Origin: Alphaproteobacteria bacterium
Lineage (GTDB): Bacteria > Pseudomonadota > Alphaproteobacteria > Rhodobacterales > Rhodobacteraceae
Length of the DNA: 64,000 nt
NCBI GenBank assembly: GCA_030424645.1
Contig: JAUHWP010000001.1
Location: 1-64,000 of the forward strand
Direction: 5' to 3'
Position numbers and translations under genes: made by a program. Positions 54,135 to 63,355 of this stretch are shown one piece after another (position 1 is the first letter of the stretch; each line of letters starts with the position of its first letter). The notes beneath the pieces are model-generated. The model was not told the DNA's origin and made no database searches. It saw only the letters and a program-made list of their open reading frames with translations.

Positions 54135-57100
54135 TGGCAACGATCTTATTATCCGCAGTCGGCGCCGCCGCCGGGGCTTCGATCGGTGGGGGCGTCCTTG
54201 GCCTGTCGTCGGTCGTGATCGGCAAGGCGATCGGGGCAACGGTCGGGCAAGTCATCGACAATCGCATCCTGGGCGAAGGCTCGGAACCGGTCGAGACGGG
54301 CAAGGTGGACCGGATGCGTCTGACGGGGGCGTCCGAAGGGGCGGCGATTCCGATGGTCTTTGGGCGTGCCCGGTTGGGCGGGCAGGTGATCTGGGCCACC
54401 CGGTTCAAGGAATCGGTGACAACGACCGGCGGCGGTGGGGGCAAGGGAATGCCGTCGCCGCCCGAACCCGAGGTGACGACCTATAGCTATTCGATCAGCC
54501 TAGCGATCGCCCTGTGCGAGGGCGAGATCACCCGCGTTGGCCGGATTTGGGCCGACGGCAACGAGGTGTCGCCGACCGATCTGAACATGCGCGTGTATAC
54601 CGGCACGGAAACCCAGTTGCCGGACCCGAAGATCGAAGCCGTAAAGGGGGCTGGCAAGGCGCCGGCCTATCGGGGGATCGCCTATGTGGTGATCGAAGAT
54701 TTGCCATTGGGTCCGTTTGGCAACCGCGTGCCACAGTTCAGTTTCGAGGTGTTCCGACCCGAGCAGCGCAACCAACCCAAAGAGGTGGCGCGCGGCACTC
54801 GGGCCGTTGCGCTGATCCCGGGCACTGGTGAATATTCGCTGGCCACAACACCGGTGTTCTATAAGAGCGCGCCGGGTGCGGTTGACGGGTCGAACATGAA
54901 CACGCCGTCGGGCTGGACCGATTTCAAGACATCTTATCGCATGATGCGGCAGGAAATGCCCAATTGCCGCAACACGGCCTTGGTGGTGTCGTGGTTTGGC
55001 GACGATCTGCGGTGCGGAGGCTGCCAGATCCGCCCGCGTGTTGAGCAACGCGCAGTGGATGGCGACAGCATGCCGTGGAGCGTGTCGGGCGTCAGCCGGG
55101 GGCAGGCCGGTCTGGTGCCGAAGGATGACAAGGGGCGCCCAATCTATGGCGGCACGCCGTCCGACAAGGCGGTGATGGAGGCGATTGCGCTTGCCTCGGC
55201 CAATGGGCGCAAGGCGACGTTCTATCCCTTCATCCTGATGGAGCAGATGAAGGGCAACACGCTGCCCGATCCGTGGACCGGCAATCTGGGGCAAGCGGTT
55301 TTGCCATGGCGCGGACGGATCACCACGTCCTATGCGCCGGGCCATGTCGCCTCGCCCGATGGCACGGCCGGGGCGGTGGCGCAGGTGAATGCGTTCTTCG
55401 GTGCCGCCCAGCCCGGCGATTTTACCGTGACCGGGGATGGTGTCAGCTATTCCGGCCCGACCGGCTTTTCCTATCGACGGTTTATCCTGCATTATGCACA
55501 TCTTTGCGCTGCGGCGGGCGGTGTCGATGCGTTCCTGATCGGGTCGGAGCTTCGCTCGCTCACGCAAATTCGCGGACCCGGCAACAGCTTCCCGGTGGTC
55601 GATCAGCTGATCGCTCTGGCGCAGGACGTGCGCACGATCCTAGGGGCGGGAACCAAGATTTCCTATGCCGCCGACTGGTCCGAATATTTCGGCTATCATC
55701 CGCAAGATGGGTCAGGCGATGTCTTCTATCACCTCGATCCGTTGTGGAGCCATCCCGAGATCGACTTTATCGGCATCGACAATTACATGCCGCTGTCGGA
55801 TTGGCGCGATGGGTTCGATCATGCCGATGCCCATCACGGGTCGATCTATGACCTTGCCTATCTTCAGTCGAATATCGAAGGGGGCGAGGGGTTTGACTGG
55901 TATTACAAGACCCTCGAAGCGCGGGCACTGCAAATCCGCACGCCGATCACGGATGGGGCGCATGACGAACCTTGGGTCTATCGTTACAAGGACATACGCA
56001 ACTGGTGGGAACGCTCGCACCATAACCGCGTGGGTGGGGTGCGTGATGCTGCCCCCACGGCTTGGTCGCCGGGATCGAAACCGTTTTGGTTCACTGAACT
56101 TGGTTGCGCGGCCATCGACAAGGGCACCAACCAGCCCAACAAGTTTCTGGACCCGAAAAGCTCGGAAAGCTCAAAGCCGCGATATTCGAACGGGCGTCGC
56201 GATGACCTGATACAGGCGCAGTATCTGCGGGCGATCTATGACTATTGGGCCAAGCCCGGCAACAACCCGACCCACAGCGCGACGGGCACTCAAATGCTGG
56301 ATATGACTCGCGCGCATGTCTGGGCTTGGGATGCGCGACCGTTCCCGCAGTTTCCCAACCGCAAGGGGTTGTGGAGCGACGGGGCCAATTATGATCGGGG
56401 GCATTGGCTGAACGGGCGGGTATCGGCGCGGTCGCTGGCATCGGTTGTGGCAGAGATCTGCGAAAGGTCCGGCGTCACCCGCTATGACGTGTCGAAGCTT
56501 TACGGTCTGGTGCGCGGCTATATCGTCGATCAGGTCGGCGGCGCCCGCGCGGCACTGCAGCCCCTGATGCTGGCCTATGGGTTCGAGGTGACGGAACGTG
56601 AAGGTACACTGATCTTCAAAACCCGCACCGGGCGGTCGGATCACGTGCTTGATCCCGACAAGATGGCGCTGTCACCGGATCGTGACACCACGCTGGAACG
56701 CGTGCGCGACCCGGAGGCCGAGATAGCTGGACGGGTGCGCCTGACCTATGTCGAGGGGGCCGGGGATTACGATGTCCGGTCGGTCGAGGCCACCTTCCCC
56801 GATGAAACCAACCGATCGGTCGCTGCGTCGGAAATTCCGCTGATCCTGACCCGGGTCGAGGCGCGCGCCATCGTAGAACGCTGGCTGTCGGAAGCCCGTG
56901 TGGCGCGGGACAAGGCGACGTTTACCCTGCCGCCGTCCGAACTGTCGAAAGGGGCCGGGGATGTGATCGCGCTGAACACCGAAGCAGGCACGGAACAATA
57001 CCGGATTGATCACGTCGATCATACCGGGGTGCAGACCCTGCGTGCGGTGCGGGTGGAGCCGGGGTTGTTCCAACCGTCGGACAGTGTCGAACCCGCCCCT

Positions 57101-58057
57101 GCCGTGAAGCCCTATATCCCACCGGCACCGGTTTTTCCCCTGTTCATGGACCTGCCACTTCTGACCGGGGACGAGGTGCCGCACCAGCCGCGTATTGCAG
57201 TGGCGGCCCGTCCTTGGCCGGGGCGCGTGGCGCTTTACAGTTCGGTCTCGGATAACGGCTATGCGGTGAACCGGATGATCTCTGACCCGTCGATTGTCGG
57301 GGTGACGCAAACGGTATTGCCCGGCGCGCCATCCGGCCTGATTGATCGCGGGCCGGCGCTGCGGGTCGCCCTGACAGATGGCACGCTGTCTGCCTGTTCT
57401 ATTGATGACATGCTGAACGGTGCCAATGTGGCGGTGATCGGGAATGGCGATCCCGACAATTGGGAGGTATTCCAGTTTGCCGGGGCCGAGCTGGTGGGCG
57501 AACGGACCTATGACCTGACCTTGCGTCTGCGCGGGCAGGCGGGCACGGATGCCACCGCGCCGCAAACCTGGCCGGTTGGCAGCTATGTTGTGTTGCTGGG
57601 GGGACATCAGGCGCAGGTCAGGCTGGCCTCGTCGGCCCGCGGGTTGACGCGTCATTACCGGATCGGCCCGGCCCGCAAGCCGCTGTCAGACCCGTCCTTC
57701 CTGCACCAACAGCATGCGTTCAAGGGGATTGGCCTGCGTCCCTATGCGCCGGTTCATCTATCGGCGTCCGAGACGTCTGGGGATCATGTGATCCGCTGGG
57801 TTCGCCGCACCCGTGTCGATGGCGATGCCTGGGGGGAGGGTGACGTGCCACTGGGCGAGCTTTCCGAACGCTACCGCCTGCGGGTGATCGACGGCGGGTC
57901 GGTCAAGCGCGAGGTTGAAATCACGACCGCAGAATGGAGCTATCAGGCCGTGATGCGTAGCGCGGACCTTGTCAGCGGCACCTACACCATCGAAGTGGCG
58001 CAGGTCTCGGACCGCTATGGTCCCGGACCATATGCCCGGCTGGACGTGGTGCTGTAG
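54134..58057 (+). CDS. GTA gene 15: fibre-hub (megatron) protein with GTA TIM-barrel domain
   Basis: A 1307-residue tail-tip protein. The N-terminus has a glycine-rich hydrophobic stretch (SAVGAAAGASIGGGVLGLSS). The middle holds the GTA TIM-barrel glycosidase-like domain (CAAAGGVDAFLIGSELRSL, IDFIGIDNYMPLSDWRDG, PFWFTELGCAAIDKG). The C-half resembles phage tail tip attachment proteins (VRLTYVEGAGDYDVRS). It should recognise or penetrate the recipient. It is the longest GTA gene and closes the canonical order. Confidence 0.94.
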   Translation: MATILLSAVGAAAGASIGGGVLGLSSVVIGKAIGATVGQVIDNRILGEGSEPVETGKVDRMRLTGASEGAAIPMVFGRARLGGQVIWATRFKESVTTTGGGGGKGMPSPPEPEVTTYSYSISLAIALCEGEITRVGRIWADGNEVSPTDLNMRVYTGTETQLPDPKIEAVKGAGKAPAYRGIAYVVIEDLPLGPFGNRVPQFSFEVFRPEQRNQPKEVARGTRAVALIPGTGEYSLATTPVFYKSAPGAVDGSNMNTPSGWTDFKTSYRMMRQEMPNCRNTALVVSWFGDDLRCGGCQIRPRVEQRAVDGDSMPWSVSGVSRGQAGLVPKDDKGRPIYGGTPSDKAVMEAIALASANGRKATFYPFILMEQMKGNTLPDPWTGNLGQAVLPWRGRITTSYAPGHVASPDGTAGAVAQVNAFFGAAQPGDFTVTGDGVSYSGPTGFSYRRFILHYAHLCAAAGGVDAFLIGSELRSLTQIRGPGNSFPVVDQLIALAQDVRTILGAGTKISYAADWSEYFGYHPQDGSGDVFYHLDPLWSHPEIDFIGIDNYMPLSDWRDGFDHADAHHGSIYDLAYLQSNIEGGEGFDWYYKTLEARALQIRTPITDGAHDEPWVYRYKDIRNWWERSHHNRVGGVRDAAPTAWSPGSKPFWFTELGCAAIDKGTNQPNKFLDPKSSESSKPRYSNGRRDDLIQAQYLRAIYDYWAKPGNNPTHSATGTQMLDMTRAHVWAWDARPFPQFPNRKGLWSDGANYDRGHWLNGRVSARSLASVVAEICERSGVTRYDVSKLYGLVRGYIVDQVGGARAALQPLMLAYGFEVTEREGTLIFKTRTGRSDHVLDPDKMALSPDRDTTLERVRDPEAEIAGRVRLTYVEGAGDYDVRSVEATFPDETNRSVAASEIPLILTRVEARAIVERWLSEARVARDKATFTLPPSELSKGAGDVIALNTEAGTEQYRIDHVDHTGVQTLRAVRVEPGLFQPSDSVEPAPAVKPYIPPAPVFPLFMDLPLLTGDEVPHQPRIAVAARPWPGRVALYSSVSDNGYAVNRMISDPSIVGVTQTVLPGAPSGLIDRGPALRVALTDGTLSACSIDDMLNGANVAVIGNGDPDNWEVFQFAGAELVGERTYDLTLRLRGQAGTDATAPQTWPVGSYVVLLGGHQAQVRLASSARGLTRHYRIGPARKPLSDPSFLHQQHAFKGIGLRPYAPVHLSASETSGDHVIRWVRRTRVDGDAWGEGDVPLGELSERYRLRVIDGGSVKREVEITTAEWSYQAVMRSADLVSGTYTIEVAQVSDRYGPGPYARLDVVL

Positions 58058-58060
58058 CCG

Positions 58061-58372
58061 ATGCGCCCCGTCCTGCCCGGAGATATTGCCGCCGCCGGAT
58101 GCGCACTTCTTGCGCTTCCGGCCCGCAAGCGTCCCGGCGTTATGCTGGAAATGTTGCACCGGGCCGAAGCGGCCGACCGATACCGGCGGGCGCTGGGCCG
58201 GGCGCACCCGGACTGGGGCAACGGAAGTCTGGGATCGGTCGCCATGTCTTTGCCGCGTGTGGCCGAACCGTTTCTGAACGATCCAGATTATGTCGACTGC
58301 ATGTTGGCGGTTTTCGCCGCCCTGAAGGCGCGCAATGACCGGCGCGTGCCGGTCAGCCGCTGGCGCAGCTGA
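58061..58372 (+). CDS. Conserved ORF after GTA gene 15, unknown function
   Basis: A 103-residue ORF whose ATG comes 3 bp after the gene 15 stop. Composition is protein-like: RPVLPGDIAAAGCALLALP, RKRPGVMLEMLHRAEAADRYRRALGRAHPDWGNGSL, then MSLPRVAEPFL. No named family is recognised; I think similar ORFs trail GTA clusters in relatives. It converges with the DksA-like gene, overlapping it by 20 bp. A GTA-linked role is inferred from spacing. Confidence 0.75.
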   Translation: MRPVLPGDIAAAGCALLALPARKRPGVMLEMLHRAEAADRYRRALGRAHPDWGNGSLGSVAMSLPRVAEPFLNDPDYVDCMLAVFAALKARNDRRVPVSRWRS

Positions 58373-58691
58373 CGCATTTGATGACGCAGGGGTCGAGATC
58401 AAGTCGCGGTGTTGGAATTTCCTCGCCGCAATCCTCGCAATATCCGAACTCGCCCGCGTCCATGCGGGCAAATGCGGCGTGGATGCGTTTGCGCTGGGCG
58501 GTGCGGCGCGCACCCGTGGCCTTGGCCATGGCCTGGTTCTGCAACGCGTCCATCCGGCTTAACCGACCCACGGCCTGCTGATCCAAGTCGACGGTCTTTT
58601 GCCCGGATGCCCCGCGCGTGTCGTCACGGTCCAGCGCGGCAAGGGCTTCGGTCAACTGTGCGCGATAGGCCGCGATTTCGGACTCATTCAT
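58353..58691 (-). CDS. DksA/TraR-family zinc-finger protein
   Basis: A 112-residue protein (119 if the ATG at 58712 is used) with a helical N-half containing QAVGRLSRMDALQNQAMAKA and a C4 zinc finger: CEDCGEEIPTPRLDLDPCVIKCVSC. DksA family proteins bind the RNA polymerase secondary channel. It is shorter than E. coli DksA (151 aa), and the acidic coiled-coil tip cannot be confirmed. Convergent with the last GTA-linked ORF. Confidence 0.87.
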   Translation of the reverse strand: MNESEIAAYRAQLTEALAALDRDDTRGASGQKTVDLDQQAVGRLSRMDALQNQAMAKATGARRTAQRKRIHAAFARMDAGEFGYCEDCGEEIPTPRLDLDPCVIKCVSCASG

Positions 58692-58776
58692 GTCAGATAT
58701 CCGTGATACCATGGGTTTGCATTTTGAACTCGGAGCCTATCTGGTGTAGGGAAGGCCTTCAACGTGAGGAAATACC

Positions 58777-59580
58777 ATGGCAGAGAAGCGCGCGATCGTC
58801 GCAAAAATTGAGCCCGTATGGGACCGGATCACTCGTGAAGCCCGTCAGGCCGTGATGGACGAGCCGCTGATGGGCGGACTTGTTCATGCCTGCGTGTTGC
58901 ATCATCGCACGCTGGAAAAGGCGCTGTCCTATCGCTTTGCCGCCAAGCTCAGCTCGAATGAGATGAGCATGGTGCTTCTGCGCGAGATCGCGGACGAGGC
59001 ATATGCGGAATGCCCCGAACTGGCCGACGCGGCACGCGCCGATATCACCGCCGTTCTGGACCGTGACCCGGCCACCCACCGCATGTTGCAACCGGTGCTT
59101 TATTTCAAAGGGTTTCAGGCCATGCAGGCCTATCGTCTTGGCCATTACCTGTGGTCTCAGGGGCGCAAGGACCTGGCTTATTTCATCCAGATGCGCTGTT
59201 CCGAGGTCTACGGCATCGACATCCATCCCGGCGCGCGGATCGGGCGCGGGATCATGATCGACCATGCCCATTCGATCGTCATCGGCGAAACCGCAGTGGT
59301 GGGCGACAATGTCTCGATGCTGCATTCGGTGACGCTGGGCGGCACCGGCAAGGAAGACGAAGACCGCCACCCCAAGATCGCAGATGGCGTCCTGATCGGT
59401 GCGGGCGCCAAGGTGCTTGGCAACATCAAGGTCGGCACCTGTTCCCGCATCGCGGCGGGGTCCGTGGTGCTGGAAGACGTGCCCTGCAACAAGACCGTTG
59501 CGGGTGTTCCGGCGCGGATCGTGGGGGAAGCGGGGTGCGATTGCCCGTCGATCAACATGGATCAGCGGCTGATACAATAG
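58777..59580 (+). CDS. cysE: Serine O-acetyltransferase
   Basis: A 267-residue acetyltransferase for cysteine synthesis. The helical N-domain (WDRITREARQAVMDEP) precedes a left-handed beta helix with HPGARIGRGIMIDHAHSIVIGETA, GTGKEDEDRHPKI and the loop LIGAGAKVLGNIKVG. The catalytic His is in DHAHS. Start ATG after GAGGAAA. cysE next to the GTA cluster is a known arrangement in R. capsulatus relatives, which supports the GTA identity. Confidence 0.95.
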   Translation: MAEKRAIVAKIEPVWDRITREARQAVMDEPLMGGLVHACVLHHRTLEKALSYRFAAKLSSNEMSMVLLREIADEAYAECPELADAARADITAVLDRDPATHRMLQPVLYFKGFQAMQAYRLGHYLWSQGRKDLAYFIQMRCSEVYGIDIHPGARIGRGIMIDHAHSIVIGETAVVGDNVSMLHSVTLGGTGKEDEDRHPKIADGVLIGAGAKVLGNIKVGTCSRIAAGSVVLEDVPCNKTVAGVPARIVGEAGCDCPSINMDQRLIQ

Positions 59581-59674
59581 CCATCGGCGGAAATCCGCAA
59601 ACTTGCGATAGATCAATGTTTTAATCCGCCGGCTTCATCTATACGAGAGCGTGAGCAATGATCGGAGTTCCGAG

Positions 59675-59743
59675 ATGAAGCAGATTTGGTTCGCGACCGT
59701 GGTTGGCTTTTCAGCGCTTTTCCTTGTCGCCGTGGCCGGTTAA
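59675..59743 (+). CDS. Putative 22-residue hydrophobic mini-protein
   Basis: An ATG preceded by GGAG at a good distance opens a 22-codon frame, MKQIWFATVVGFSALFLVAVAG, reading as one membrane helix with a Lys at the N-end. It ends with TAA 40 bp before a strong terminator. It is too short for the ORF track. Coding status is inferred from the ribosome site, hydrophobicity and terminator. A chance ORF is possible. Confidence 0.45.
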   Translation: MKQIWFATVVGFSALFLVAVAG

Positions 59744-59782
59744 CCGACGCGCCAAACCGGGTTTGAAACCCAAGAGGTTACG

Positions 59783-59814
59783 AAGGGCGACGCACTTGCG
59801 CCGCCCTTTTGTTT
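59783..59814 (+). terminator. Intrinsic terminator after the mini-ORF
   Basis: Outer stem AAGGGCG/CGCCCTT, inner stem CGCA/TGCG, then TTTTGTTTT. Strong on the plus strand; it may serve cysE and the mini-ORF. Confidence 0.85.
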
Positions 59815-59831
59815 TGCCCGGGCACTATGTG

Positions 59832-60164
59832 CTACGACATTTGATCGAATGCCTTGAGTGCACGCGCGCCATACATATACCCCGGGCCGCCACCCATCAT
59901 GATGGCGACGGACACGGTTTCCGCAACTTCGGCGCGCGTGGCACCAGCCTTGATCGCAGCACGCACATGAAAGCCGATACAATCGTTACATTGCTTGGCG
60001 ATCCCGATGGCGATGCATTGCAGCTCTTTGTCTTTGGTGGATAAAGCGCCGTTAGCCATGGCCGCGCGGTGCATTCCGGTAAACCCTTTCGCCGCGTCTG
60101 GATGGGCCGAACGAAACCTGTCCGTATTGGCCGATGTGTCATCCAGCAAAGTTATGAAATCCAT
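59832..60164 (-). CDS. Carboxymuconolactone decarboxylase/AhpD-like protein
   Basis: A 110-residue protein from ATG 60164 (MDFITLLDDTSANTDRF) behind AGGAGA. The CxxC motif with following His (QCNDCIGFHVRAAIKAG) and the YMYGARALKAF end match AhpD-like members of the family. Such proteins can act in peroxide or thiol redox; true carboxymuconolactone decarboxylases lack this CxxC arrangement. It lies downstream of the pdh operon. Confidence 0.88.
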   Translation of the reverse strand: MDFITLLDDTSANTDRFRSAHPDAAKGFTGMHRAAMANGALSTKDKELQCIAIGIAKQCNDCIGFHVRAAIKAGATRAEVAETVSVAIMMGGGPGYMYGARALKAFDQMS

Positions 60165-60265
60165 CTGCTTCTCCTGTGTTTTCAAGATGTTGGAAAAGCA
60201 CATGGCCCAAGGCGTTTGGGTTCGCCTTGAGCCATGTCAATAGATTGCAAGTTTTGAATGTGACG

Positions 60266-61576
60266 TTACGCCAGCATCGTCATCGGGTTTTCCAGATTCT
60301 CGACAATCGCGTTCAGCAGGTTTGCCCCGACGGCCCCGTCAATGACACGGTGGTCGACGGACATGGTGACGCTCATCACGGTGGCGACGGTCAATTCGCC
60401 GTCATCGCCGACCACGGGCTTCCTGATGCCGCTGCCGACGGCCAGAATGCCCGCGTGCGGCGGGTTCACGATGGCGTCGAAATTGTCGATGCCGAACATG
60501 CCCAGGTTCGAGATCGCGAAGCTGCCGCCCTGATATTCATGCGGGGCAAGCTTGCGGTCACGGGCGCGGGCGGCCAGATCCTTCATCTGGGCCGACAGGC
60601 TGGACAGGGATTTCTGGTCCGCGTCCTGCAGGACCGGCGTGAACAGCCCGCCTTCGATGGCGACGGCGACGGCCACGTCGGACGCCTTCATCTGCAACAC
60701 ACGATCCCCGGCCCAAACCGCGTTGGCCTCGGGCACCTGTTGCAGCGCGATGGCGACCGCCTTGATGATGAAATCATTGACCGACAGTTTCACGCTGCGC
60801 GCTTCCAACTGCTTGTTCAGCTGGCTGCGGAAGGCCAAAAGCGCGTCCAGCTTGATGTCGCGCCGCAGATAGAAATGCGGGATGGTCTGTTTGGCTTCCG
60901 ACAGGCGGGCGGCGATGGTCTTGCGCATCCCGTCCAGCTTGACCTCTTCAAACGCGCGACCCTCATACATGGCGGCCACGGCGTCAGCCGATACAGATGG
61001 GGCTGGGGCGGCCGCAGCGGGAGCACTGGCAGCAGCAGGTGCCGCTTTCGGTGCAGCGGTCGCGCCCTCCACATCGGCCTTGATGATCCGCCCCTTGGGG
61101 CCGGAGCCTTTGATCTGGGTCAGGTCCAACCCCTTCTCCGCCGCGATCCGCCGCGCCAATGGGGACGCGAAGATGCGGCTTCCATCAGCGGCTTGCGGGG
61201 CAGGGGCGGCCTTGCTTTCTGTCGGGGCTGAAGAGGCGTTGCCACCGGCCTGCGCCTTGTCTTCTTTGGCGTCCGGCTTGTCGTCCGACCCGCTGGCTGG
61301 TTCAGCCGGGGCCTGAATGTCGTCGGCGCTTTCGCCTTCTTCGACCAGAACGGCGATGGCGGTGTTCACCTTCACGCCCTCGGTCCCTTCGGCCACAAGG
61401 ATCTTGCCGATGATGCCTTCATCGACGGCTTCGAACTCCATCGTCGCCTTGTCGGTTTCGATCTCGGCCAGAAGGTCGCCCGACGCGACCTCGTCGCCTT
61501 CCTTGACCAGCCATTTGGCCAGCGTGCCTTCCTCCATCGTGGGGGACAGGGCGGGCATCAGAATTTCGGTTGCCAT
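60266..61576 (-). CDS. pdhC: Pyruvate dehydrogenase E2, dihydrolipoamide acetyltransferase
   Basis: The 436-residue core of pyruvate dehydrogenase. One lipoyl domain has [15 protein letters not shown] (lipoyl Lys). A peripheral subunit-binding domain follows ([18 protein letters not shown]), then the acetyltransferase domain ending [19 protein letters not shown] with its catalytic His. Start ATG behind AAGGAG. Last gene of pdhA-VOC-pdhB-pdhC. Confidence 0.96.
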   Translation of the reverse strand: MATEILMPALSPTMEEGTLAKWLVKEGDEVASGDLLAEIETDKATMEFEAVDEGIIGKILVAEGTEGVKVNTAIAVLVEEGESADDIQAPAEPASGSDDKPDAKEDKAQAGGNASSAPTESKAAPAPQAADGSRIFASPLARRIAAEKGLDLTQIKGSGPKGRIIKADVEGATAAPKAAPAAASAPAAAAPAPSVSADAVAAMYEGRAFEEVKLDGMRKTIAARLSEAKQTIPHFYLRRDIKLDALLAFRSQLNKQLEARSVKLSVNDFIIKAVAIALQQVPEANAVWAGDRVLQMKASDVAVAVAIEGGLFTPVLQDADQKSLSSLSAQMKDLAARARDRKLAPHEYQGGSFAISNLGMFGIDNFDAIVNPPHAGILAVGSGIRKPVVGDDGELTVATVMSVTMSVDHRVIDGAVGANLLNAIVENLENPMTMLA

Positions 61577-61588
61577 GTCAGTGTCTCC

Positions 61589-62962
61589 TTAACGATAGGT
61601 TACGGCTTTGGCGGCGTCGATGACCTCTTTCGTGGTCACAAGCGCCAGTTTCTCAAGATTGGCGGCATAGGGCATCGGCACGTCCTTGCCGGTCAGGTTG
61701 ATCACCGGGGCGTCCAGGTAATCGAAGGCGCGTTCCATGATCTGGGCCGACAGGTGGTTGCCGATGGACGCCACCGGCCAGCCTTCTTCCACCGTGATGC
61801 AGCGGTTGGTTTTCATGACCGAGTTGATCACCGTGTCATAATCCAGCGGGCGCAGGGTGCGCAGGTCGATCACTTCGGCGGAAATGCCGTCTTCGGCCAG
61901 CGCATCGGCAGCCTCCAGCGCGTATTTCATACCAATGCCGAAGCTGACGATGGTTACGTCGGTGCCTTCGCGCCAGATGCGCGCCTTGCCGAACGGAACA
62001 GTGTAATCGTCCATCACCGGCACATCGAAGCTTTGCCCGTAAAGCAGTTCGTTTTCCAGGAACACGACCGGGTTTTCATCGCGGATCGCGGTTTTCAACA
62101 GACCCTTTGCATCCGCCGCCGAATAGGGCATCGCCACGTGCAGACCAGGGATTTGCGCATACCATGCCGCGTAGTCCTGGCTGTGCTGCGCGGCCACACG
62201 GGCCGCAGCGCCATTGGCACCGCGGAACACGATGGGGCAGGACATCTGGCCGCCCGACATATACCGCGTCTTGGCCGCGGTATTGATGATGTGGTCAATC
62301 GCCTGCATGGCGAAGTTGAAGGTCATGAATTCGACAATCGGTTTCAGACCGCCCATCGCGGCACCGGTGGCCAGCCCGGTAAAGCCGTGTTCGGTGATCG
62401 GCGTGTCGATCACGCGTTTGGCGCCGAACTCGTCCAGCAGGCCCTGACTGATCTTATAGGCGCCCTGATACTCGGCAACTTCCTCGCCCATCAGGAACAC
62501 GGTATCGTCTGCGCGCATTTCTTCGGCCATCGCGTCGCGCAACGCCTCGCGCACGGTGGTCGACCGCATTTCCGTGCCTTCGGGCACTTCCGGCTCGGCG
62601 GGGATCACCGGGGCAGCGGGTTTCGCAGCGACCTTGGTTTCCACCGGTGCCTCGGCAGCTTCGGGCATGTCGGCGCCGGGCTGGGTCGCCGCCGGGGTCG
62701 CGATGTCATCGGCGCTTTCGCCTTCTTCGATCAGGACGGCAATCGGCGTGTTCACCTTCACGCCCTCGGTGCCTTCTTCGACCAGGATCTTGCCGATGAT
62801 GCCCTCGTCCACGGCCTCGAACTCCATCGTGGCCTTGTCGGTTTCGATTTCGGCGATGATGTCACCCGATGCGACCTCGTCACCCTCTTTCACAAGCCAT
62901 TTTGCCAGCGTTCCCTCTTCCATCGTGGGGGACAGGGCGGGCATCAGTACTTCGGTTGCCAT
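61589..62962 (-). CDS. pdhB: Pyruvate dehydrogenase E1 beta with N-terminal lipoyl domain
   Basis: A 457-residue E1 beta. The first ~80 residues are a lipoyl domain ([15 protein letters not shown]) not found in classical E1 beta but common in alphaproteobacteria. The transketolase-like part has [24 protein letters not shown] and [20 protein letters not shown]. It forms the E1 with pdhA. The lipoyl domain is nearly identical to that of pdhC. Confidence 0.96.
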   Translation of the reverse strand: MATEVLMPALSPTMEEGTLAKWLVKEGDEVASGDIIAEIETDKATMEFEAVDEGIIGKILVEEGTEGVKVNTPIAVLIEEGESADDIATPAATQPGADMPEAAEAPVETKVAAKPAAPVIPAEPEVPEGTEMRSTTVREALRDAMAEEMRADDTVFLMGEEVAEYQGAYKISQGLLDEFGAKRVIDTPITEHGFTGLATGAAMGGLKPIVEFMTFNFAMQAIDHIINTAAKTRYMSGGQMSCPIVFRGANGAAARVAAQHSQDYAAWYAQIPGLHVAMPYSAADAKGLLKTAIRDENPVVFLENELLYGQSFDVPVMDDYTVPFGKARIWREGTDVTIVSFGIGMKYALEAADALAEDGISAEVIDLRTLRPLDYDTVINSVMKTNRCITVEEGWPVASIGNHLSAQIMERAFDYLDAPVINLTGKDVPMPYAANLEKLALVTTKEVIDAAKAVTYR

Positions 62963-62965
62963 GGA

Positions 62966-63355
62966 TTAATGCTCCGTATTCAAGGATTTGATAAGGCCGA
63001 CGACATTTCCCTGTCCGTCCTCGACATAAGCACAGCGTCCGACGCCGGGATAATCCTGCGGCGGCAGCGCCTCGGCACCGCCATGCGCAAGTGCCCAGGC
63101 ATAGCGGTCGTCACAATCGTCGACGTCAAAGGTCACGGTGCAGCCCCGGATCGGTGCGCCCTTCTCGGGGCTGTCGCCCATGCGGCGCATCAACCCGCCG
63201 GTCACGGCTTTCCCCATGCCGATATCCTGCCCTTCGATCAGGTGATAGGCGATCTCTTCGCCGCCCTCCATCGGGTGAAACGTCCAGCCGAACAGCCCGC
63301 TATAGAACGCCTTGGCGGCGTCGACATCATGTGCGTGTATCTCGATATGGGGCAT
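62966..63355 (-). CDS. VOC-family (glyoxalase fold) protein in the pdh operon
   Basis: A 129-residue vicinal-oxygen-chelate protein: MPHIEIHAHDVDAAKAFYSGLFGW at the start and YVEDGQGNVVGLIKSL at the end. Its start shares a base with the pdhA stop (TGATG), and it is 3 bp from pdhB, so it is co-translated with the complex. Function unknown; a role in detoxifying or sensing keto-acid metabolites is only speculation. Confidence 0.9.
   Translation of the reverse strand: MPHIEIHAHDVDAAKAFYSGLFGWTFHPMEGGEEIAYHLIEGQDIGMGKAVTGGLMRRMGDSPEKGAPIRGCTVTFDVDDCDDRYAWALAHGGAEALPPQDYPGVGRCAYVEDGQGNVVGLIKSLNTEH

Noticed and set aside
44045-58057. Ordinary tailed prophage
   Set aside because: No integrase, repressor, replication, lysis or attachment sites; order, gene lengths and cysE neighbour fit a GTA.
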